Below, in pieces: positions 57,939 through 64,000 of a stretch of 64,000 bases of DNA. Source of the stretch: Pilatotrama ljubarskyi (taxonomy: Eukaryota > Basidiomycota > Agaricomycetes > Polyporales > Polyporaceae); NCBI GenBank assembly GCA_022385805.1, contig MU277678.1, forward strand, positions 169,413-233,412, written 5' to 3'. Numbering within the stretch: position 1 is the first letter of the stretch; each line of letters opens with the position of its first letter. The translations under genes and the position numbers were made by a program. A model generated the notes under the pieces. That model saw only the letters and a list, made by a program, of their open reading frames with translations, had not been told where the DNA came from and did no database searches.

Positions 57939-60107
57939 ATGCGGCTCATTGACACTCGTACTGGCTTGTTCCACTGGGCCAACGAGCCTGGCGACGTACG
58001 ATACGCCATTCTCTCGCACGTCTGGATTCGAGACGAGGAACTCTCGTTCGAAGAACTTCTCGCCATTCAAATTGCAGCACGCAGTTCCCCAGAGCCCCAG
58101 CAGTACATTTTCGGGACCGTCCCACCGAAGGTTCGTGAATTGTGCGTCTTCGCGCGGGATCAGGGCATCCCTTATGCCTGGAACGACACATGTTGCATCA
58201 ACAAGAACAGTAGCGCGGAGCTGTCCGAAGCGATCAATTCCATGCACAAGTGGTACCAACTCGCCGAACTGTGTGTTGCATACCTGGGAGATGTTGACGA
58301 CCCGCTTCCCGTGGCTCGGGGAGAACATCCGTCGACGGAGGAGTATCCTGCCTCTCCCCTCGCCGGACAGTCTCCCCACTTCAGAGGCAATCAGTCATGG
58401 CGAACAGCTGGCCTCCCCGTCGCAGACCCTTCAACACACAAACAATTCAGGGAAAGTCGCTGGTTCACTCGGGGGTTCACGCTTCAGGAGCTCGTTGCGC
58501 CCAAGGCCCTTACCTTTGTCTCGCGGACATGGCGCGCGTTCGGAACCAAGCATAACTTCGCAGATGTCATCGAGGACGTGACCGGCATACCCCCCGCCAT
58601 CCTTACGCACCAGGTCTCAGTGGACTCTGTCAGCGTTGCTCAGCGGTTCTCGTGGGCATCGAATCGGAATACAACTCAGGAGGAAGATAAAGCCTACTCG
58701 CTCATGGGCATCTTCGGTGTCAATATGCCTACCATCTACGGGGAGGGTGGGTATGCCTTCATCAGACTGCAGGAGGAGATCCTCAAACGACTACCGGATG
58801 ACACCATGTTCGTCTGGGGAAGCACGCTGGCCCCGGATAGGAGCCGCCTCAGCCTTCTCCCCTCTTCGCAGGATAGCGCGTCGCCGCTTCCCGCCATCCA
58901 CCACCCGCCTGATGCCATGCTGTTTGCCCCGTCGCCATCCGTGTTCCACCGTTGGTCCTGGAGCTCTGACGAGCCCGCAGCTGATCAGATGTGCGTGGCT
59001 CCTCACGAATGGCTTTCACAGCTCCTCAGTAGGCGCGATCTACCTTACCCCGAATACACGATGACTTGCTACGGCGTCCGCGCGAGGCTCCCACTTCTCA
59101 CACGACAGCTTCTGGCTACTGGGGTCCGTGGGCTCAGTGGACCTCTTTCTCTACTCAATCTGACTATGGCTATCCTGGGATGCACCGATGGCAGAGGTCG
59201 CGTAATGGCTCTTCTGCTGGACCCGCCCGCTGCGGGAAGTCGAGCATATAGGGTCGGTGTCGACGCACACGCCAGAGGGAACGGTTATAGTCCATCCCGT
59301 ATAGCGAGTCTACCTTGCGACTGGATCCGGTCGGAGAGCCATCGCGTCACAGTCAAAGAAATCTACATCGTCCACATGGACGGTCCATGGCGCGACGTCA
59401 GCCCCCCACCCATCTATCCGATCCTTGGCATCGCGGAGGATGCAGGCCACGAAACGCTCTTCGACGTCGCGCTCATTCCCTGGTATGAGTCCGTGCTTCG
59501 ATGCGAAGGCTATGTCTTCCATAGGGACGTTGTTCCCACAACGGTACATCCGAACCCCCGAGAGGCGCCTTTAGTGCCAGTGACCCTCCCTACATGCATC
59601 TTCCACATGGCAAGTACGCGCATCCACGTCCACATCACCGTCGGGCCATGCTCTTGCGAAGGCGGGCACGGTCTCCTGCGCGTCACGGTCTCCTATCGCT
59701 GGCGTGATGGAACTGCAGGTCGCTCATATGCTGTCCCCCGCGAACTCCTACCCCGAAGGATACGCAGGAGGGCACCTGACACTCCAAGTCGACCCTTACA
59801 TAACACTCTCGTGCACGCAACGACGTGGAACCTGAGACAATACTCGTCCTCATCCGTGCGGCTCTACAGGGAATTTGGCCTCCAGAGGCTCGGTCGAGCG
59901 TTCTATATCTTGCGCTTGACTCTGCAACCAGGACCTCCAGGAGGAATGCTCCTTGGTGTTGAGATGATCGACGTCAGAGACAGGGAGCAGAAGGCTTCAG
60001 ACGTGCCGGGAGATGTAGAGGGCGTGATGATGAATACTGCCGACCCGGACAAGCTTCGGGAGGAAGCTAGCACGGAGAGTACGAAAATGGGACCTTGCAG
60101 CCACTAG
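57939..60107 (+). CDS. HET-domain protein (heterokaryon-incompatibility-like)
   Basis: Single-exon gene, 722 residues. The N-terminal HET domain starts MRLIDTRTGLFHWANEPGDV, then RYAILSHVWIRDEELSFEEL. The middle block reads GIPYAWNDTCCINKNSSAEL, then SEAINSMHKWYQLAELCVAY and LGDV. The third block is SRWFTRGFTLQELVAPKALT. The domain closes EEDKAYSLMGIFGVNMPTIY plus GEGG. These are the three HET blocks, with TCCINK, WYxxAxxCxAYL and WFxRGWTLQEL-type signatures. The C-terminal half, from about residue 300, has no domain I recognise; it lacks NACHT, ankyrin or WD repeats. In fungi, HET proteins trigger cell death after non-self fusion. In mushrooms this short TCCINK form is a large family, and most members have no known role. 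Confidence 0.9.
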   Translation: MRLIDTRTGLFHWANEPGDVRYAILSHVWIRDEELSFEELLAIQIAARSSPEPQQYIFGTVPPKVRELCVFARDQGIPYAWNDTCCINKNSSAELSEAINSMHKWYQLAELCVAYLGDVDDPLPVARGEHPSTEEYPASPLAGQSPHFRGNQSWRTAGLPVADPSTHKQFRESRWFTRGFTLQELVAPKALTFVSRTWRAFGTKHNFADVIEDVTGIPPAILTHQVSVDSVSVAQRFSWASNRNTTQEEDKAYSLMGIFGVNMPTIYGEGGYAFIRLQEEILKRLPDDTMFVWGSTLAPDRSRLSLLPSSQDSASPLPAIHHPPDAMLFAPSPSVFHRWSWSSDEPAADQMCVAPHEWLSQLLSRRDLPYPEYTMTCYGVRARLPLLTRQLLATGVRGLSGPLSLLNLTMAILGCTDGRGRVMALLLDPPAAGSRAYRVGVDAHARGNGYSPSRIASLPCDWIRSESHRVTVKEIYIVHMDGPWRDVSPPPIYPILGIAEDAGHETLFDVALIPWYESVLRCEGYVFHRDVVPTTVHPNPREAPLVPVTLPTCIFHMASTRIHVHITVGPCSCEGGHGLLRVTVSYRWRDGTAGRSYAVPRELLPRRIRRRAPDTPSRPLHNTLVHATTWNLRQYSSSSVRLYREFGLQRLGRAFYILRLTLQPGPPGGMLLGVEMIDVRDREQKASDVPGDVEGVMMNTADPDKLREEASTESTKMGPCSH

Positions 60108-60400
60108 ATAGAGTGTAGAACTTCTTTCGAGAGACTTATCCCTGTAAATAACGCTACAGGCATCGATATTCATGACTGATTGGGTCAGGCCAGTCTATTT
60201 GATACCGATTTTCAGCCCGCATGCGGACTCGCAGGGCTCCGTGTTGCTGGCAGGCGACAACGACGCGGCCGATGTACACGACGAGGACGTGAAATCCAGG
60301 GGCAACACACTCTTTGGTAATCTCAGGCCAGCTCACACCCAAAGCGAGGAAGCGGACCGTTCGAGATGCTCCATACATAGGCTGCCGTGGAGAAAACGGC

Positions 60401-61816
60401 TCATGATGCTGGCTCCTGGGGAATGTCTGGTAGTGGCTCATGCCATGCTTCCACTATACCCTTGCCATCGTTTCCAAATCCTCCGACAACCACCCAGGTG
60501 TCGCTGATCACCATCGCGTTAACCTTCTCGAGACTGGACGTCGCAGCGCTCCACAGCTTCTCAACTTGCAGCGCCCCCGAGCCCTCAGTGTCTCTGGAGA
60601 TGTCATACGCAGAGATGGCTCCAAGGAGTGAGCATGTTACGAGTCGCTTATTGTCGCGGAACGCTCTGCAGTGAACATAGAGTGATGAGAAGTCATGTAG
60701 TAAGAATACAAGTCACATACTGACGTTGAGACCACGGGACCGTCGGCGACTTGCAGCCATAGGCCTTCGTCCTCCTTCAGGCCTTCCCATTTTCGCGACC
60801 GCTTCTTCTTGCCGCCTTGCGAGGCAGCTGGTCGCTTCTCGCCACCTCCGCCAAGCCATACCCGACCGTCAGCGGTGCTCGCTGCAAGGAGTCCGGCGCT
60901 ACTGATAGATATCGACAAGATGAAGGGTGGCGAAAGTGAGACTCCATCTGAAGCTGGTGGTGTCTCTAGATGGCCCACAATCGTCTCAGTAACTGGCCGG
61001 CATCGAACCTATCAAGACCACCCACTGGCGTCGTAGCGTGACAAGATGCTCCCTTGTCCGACGTCGAAGTGTAACAGAGCATAATCATACCCGCCGCTAA
61101 GCAGTTCACTTGGGCGGTCCGGGATGAATTTCACGCAACCGCAAACCTGATAGACGTGTGAGCCGAACGAGAATCTGTCCGAGGGTGCATGGCACTGACA
61201 GTGGTATGGCGAATTTTCATCCTTGTTATTTGTTTCGAGGGCACGTCAATGGTGCCAACAGCCCCCGAATCCGAACCGAAGGCAAGCAATTTGCCGTTAT
61301 CACTGAGACTGAGCTGGCTGATCGGTTGTGAGTTAGAGCCAGTACGACGGATAAAGTGACGGCTACACCCGCCTCGTTGAGGAGGTCATCGTCATCCTCG
61401 CCGACTACCAGGACGCAAGACGCGTCTTCAGCAGTCATGATCATTTTCTGAGACTCTGCCGGAAACGAGAATATCTGAGTGAAGAGTAGTGAGTATTCAT
61501 GAGGCTGCTTCAGAGTGCGGCAGCTCACTTTGCGCCCACTGGCGACCCAGATGGTGGCGTGCTCATCTTTCTTGGGCCTCGACCACACAACGGAGGAGAT
61601 TTCCTCGCCGAGTGATTTCACAGCCCTTTTCACTCTCCCTTCTGGTAGGCTGTACCACCTCAAAGAGCCATCATCTGCCTAACAGCTTTAGTAGCCATGG
61701 AGAAGCGGTACGATGCCAGACGCACCTGATCCCACACAGAGCAGGTCATTTGGTCCCAACGATAGTGCTGAGACTGCCGAGGGGACCTTGATGGTTATAG
61801 AAGCGGGCACAGACAT
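60401..61816 (-). CDS. WD40-repeat protein, WDR53-like
   Basis: Small propeller protein of roughly 370 residues. The first exon starts MSVPASITIKVPSAVSALSL, then GPNDLLCVGS. After an intron come DDGSLRWYSLPEGRVKRAVK and ISSVVWSRPKKDEHATIWVA. The central repeats read LSLSDNGKLLAFGSDSGAVG, TIDVPSK, VKFIPDRPSELLSGGYDYAL, and the next includes ISSAGLLAASTADGRVWLGG. A Lys/Arg-rich insert (GGKKKRSRKWEGLKEDEG) follows. The last exon ends VVVGGFGNDGKGIVEAWHEP and PDIPQEPAS. The order and spacing of the middle repeats resemble WDR53, a candidate substrate receptor of CUL4-DDB1 ligases in animals. Orthology is not certain from reading alone. It converges with the HET gene. Confidence 0.68.
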
Positions 61817-62092
61817 GCTATGACCAGCCACAGTAGAGTAACCACCGTTTTGTCTTGATGTAAGTTAAGTGCTCGACGATCGAGATCAAGCCAATCGCGT
61901 ACCGGCGCTAACGCATGCTAGTATCATCCTCCACAAGCGCCTACGCGATCTGTAGTTGAGTAGACTAGACCGACCCCGGCGCCACCAGGAACGACTCGCT
62001 CGTATCTGTATCTCTCGTTCTGACCCCCATACCTGATCCCTGATCTCCGCACAGCTGAACGTGCCACTTATAAGTTCCAAGTTACATCTGCA
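61817..62092. promoter_or_regulatory. Divergent upstream region of WDR53-like and GS-like genes
   Basis: About 275 bp between two divergent start codons, with no clear TATA box. Nothing else is recognised. Confidence 0.4.
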
Positions 62093-64000
62093 ATGCCTCG
62101 CGATAGTATCAGCGGCGTCACAGCGACGCAGAATGCCCCAAAGTCAATCTCGGACCTCGAGGCATTGCTGAAGGATGACATCAAGGTCAAGGTAGCCGGT
62201 GAGTAGAGATGATTCGGACGTCACTCGCTGGCTGATCCTTGTGGAACACAGGCGTCGACGGTGAGCTCGCGCGGAGCCCCTTCGGCAGGAGAGGGTAACT
62301 AGTAGCTCATCTATGTCCTAGTTGACGGTGTCCTCAGAGGGAAATACATGGCAAGTCCAAACGACAGTGACCGAGATCGGCGTCCTGATAATTCTCACAG
62401 TCAAAGGAGAAGTTTTTGAGCGCGGCTAGCTCGGATGGATTTAACTTCTGCAGCGTCATCTTGTAAGTTCTGCACTTCTTCGACATCCGCCGTTTACTGA
62501 TCCGCCTTGTACTACAGTGGTTGGGATATGCACGACACGGTCTACTCGAAGGAGCTCCTCATCTCCAACAGAGCCAATGGCTACCGGGATCTTATTGCAT
62601 CCATTGATCTCGCGACATACCGTAGAATCCCTTGGGAGAACAACGTCCCGTTCTTTTTGGTGTCTTTCTTAGATCCGGACACCAAAGAGCCAATCTGTGC
62701 CGATCCTCGTGGGGCACTTCGAAAAGTCGCCGCTAAAGCGCAGCTCAAGGGATGGCGCTGTTTGGCGGGATGCGAATATGAGGTTGGTTCGAGTCGCTCA
62801 ACGGATGATGGGCGAGACTGACCTCGTATCAGTACTTCCAATTCAAGGGTCTGGCGCTTTGCAGTGACCACTTGACCGCAGTCACTTATGCCGCCTACAG
62901 AAACCCCGGAATCTCTTGCGAAGAAGAACTTCAAGGATCTTCAGCCGTTAACGCCCGGAAGTGGGTGACGATCAGATATGCTTTATGTTCAGTTTGTCTG
63001 ATGTCTGCATATCCCAGTGCACGGATACTCCCTCCTGCGGACACAACTGAACACAGAGTACTTCAACGACCTGTTCGACGAAAGTTTGAAGTTCCAAGTA
63101 CCGCTCGAGGGACATCGTACGCGCTCTCCGCTCTGGAGATCACTGCCGTCCTCACACCCTATCCAGACACAGAGACGGGACCTGGTGTATACGAGACGGC
63201 TCTCGCCTATACGGATGCTCCGCGTATGGCTGACAACGCCATCCTCTTCAAGTTCCTAGCCAAGAGCATCGGCATGAAGCATGGCGTTGTGCCGAGCTTC
63301 ATGGCTAAGCCGTGGGGCAATGTGAGTCGTACCTCCCCGCCGGGTTGCTGTTGGCTGACCTCAGTAGCTCCCCGGTTGCAGCGGGTGCGTATGGGTATCG
63401 CTAGGCTCTCCACTTCGCTGATTCACAGAGCTAGCCATATCCACGTCTCCTTACGGGACGCCAATGGCAAGAGTGTGTTCGCTGTTCCGGACGATCAGCT
63501 GAAGTCCGGGCGCCCGGATGCCCAGTACGAGGACACGAAGTTCCTTAGTCAAGAGGGAGAGTGGTTCCTGGCGGGTGTATTGGCCGGCTTACCCGATGGT
63601 GAGAACCTACAAACCTTCTTTGAGCCCAATTCACTTATTTTTTCCGTGTAGTCATGCCCATGGTTCGTACCATTGATGCTTTCAAGAGCCCTTGGTTGAT
63701 TCTGACCAATCTCCACTTTCAATAGCTCGTCCCGACGATCAACGGCTACAAACGTCTGGTCGGCGGTGAAGCTTTCTGGGCCCCCAACGCTGTCACCTAC
63801 GGCTATGACTCTCGGGCAGCCTCTGTTCGCATAATATCTCCGCCGTCCGTTCCCCCTTCATCGACGCGTCTCGAGATCCGGGTCCCCGGGGCTGACATGA
63901 ACCCCTACTTCGCCTTGAGCGCCCTCTTCGCGCTGGGCCTTCGTGGTATCGAGAAGAAGCTGCCGTTACCCGGTCCGCCTGTGAGCCAATTGACGCAAGA
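62093..64000 (+). CDS. Glutamine-synthetase-family protein (FluG/type I-like), cut by window end
   Basis: Predicted type I-like ligase of the glutamine synthetase fold; the exact reaction is unknown. The N-terminus reads MPRDSISGVTATQNAPKSIS, and the beta-grasp part VAGVDVDGVLRGKYM then SKEKFLSAASSDGFNFCSVI. The catalytic part has FGWDMHDTVYSKELLISNRA, then ETGPGVYETALAYTDAPRMA, NAILFKFLAKSIGMKHGVVP, and after an intron SGHIHVSLRDANGKSVF. Next are NGYKRLVGGEAFWAPNAVTY and RLEIRVPGADMNPYFALSAL. HIHVSLRD and RxPGADxNPY are GS signatures. It lacks the amidohydrolase half of full FluG. Splicing uses a 9-nt exon at 62252-62260 and a GC-AG intron at 62351-62400. The 3' end lies outside the window. 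Confidence 0.85.

Noticed and set aside
57939..64000. Biosynthetic cluster or defence island containing HET, WD40 and GS-like genes
   Set aside because: No core biosynthetic enzyme, regulator or transporter is linked, and neighbouring genes are ordinary housekeeping genes.

Overview
The window is nuclear DNA from a filamentous fungus, almost certainly a basidiomycete of the Agaricomycotina. The evidence is compact genes broken by many introns of about 45-70 bp with GT...AG ends, moderately high GC content, short intergenic gaps on alternating strands, and family types common in mushrooms: a CBM19-like secreted protein, small secreted proteins that begin their mature chain SVTILSPAP, a HET-domain protein and an F-box/LRR protein. 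I cannot name the species. I found no rRNA, tRNA, CRISPR array or viral gene. All splice models come from reading frames and GT/AG sites by eye. Outer coordinates are firmer than internal exon edges.

Layout. 0.6-20.7 kb is a housekeeping block: OGG1 (8-oxoguanine glycosylase, +), N-myristoyltransferase (+), UFD1 (-), CCT4 (+), AP-4 epsilon-like adaptin (-), BUB2-like Rab-GAP (+), a mitochondrial carrier (-), an RRN6/TAF1C-like Pol I factor (-) and mitochondrial ribosomal protein uL3m (+). 21.2-29.3 kb is an accessory, fast-evolving stretch. It holds a Ser/Thr/Ala-rich secreted protein whose last intron carries a 317-bp hAT-type MITE, a tandem pair of small secreted proteins, a 1329-bp Tc1 transposon sitting exactly at the stop codon of the second one, and an unrecognised membrane protein. 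29.4-37.3 kb has a 67-bp palindrome, an inositol polyphosphate 5-phosphatase (+) and two tandem MFS transporters (-).

37.8-43.2 kb returns to housekeeping: a GMF/ADF-H actin regulator (+), PIG-M/GPI14 (-), SAR1 (-) and SRP receptor beta (-). The last three all serve the early secretory pathway. 43.6-45.2 kb is a secreted protein with two CBM19-like modules joined to the same C-terminal domain as the gene at 21.2 kb. 46.5-64 kb has UTP21 (+), an F-box-like gene (-), a Tim17/22-like protein (+), MED16 (-), proteasome chaperone PAC3 (+), a HET-domain protein (+), a WDR53-like WD40 protein (-) and a glutamine-synthetase-family gene cut by the window end (+).

No multi-gene pathway or new defence-like system is evident. 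The most interesting material is the transposon biology between 22.5 and 27.5 kb and the shuffled secreted-protein modules.
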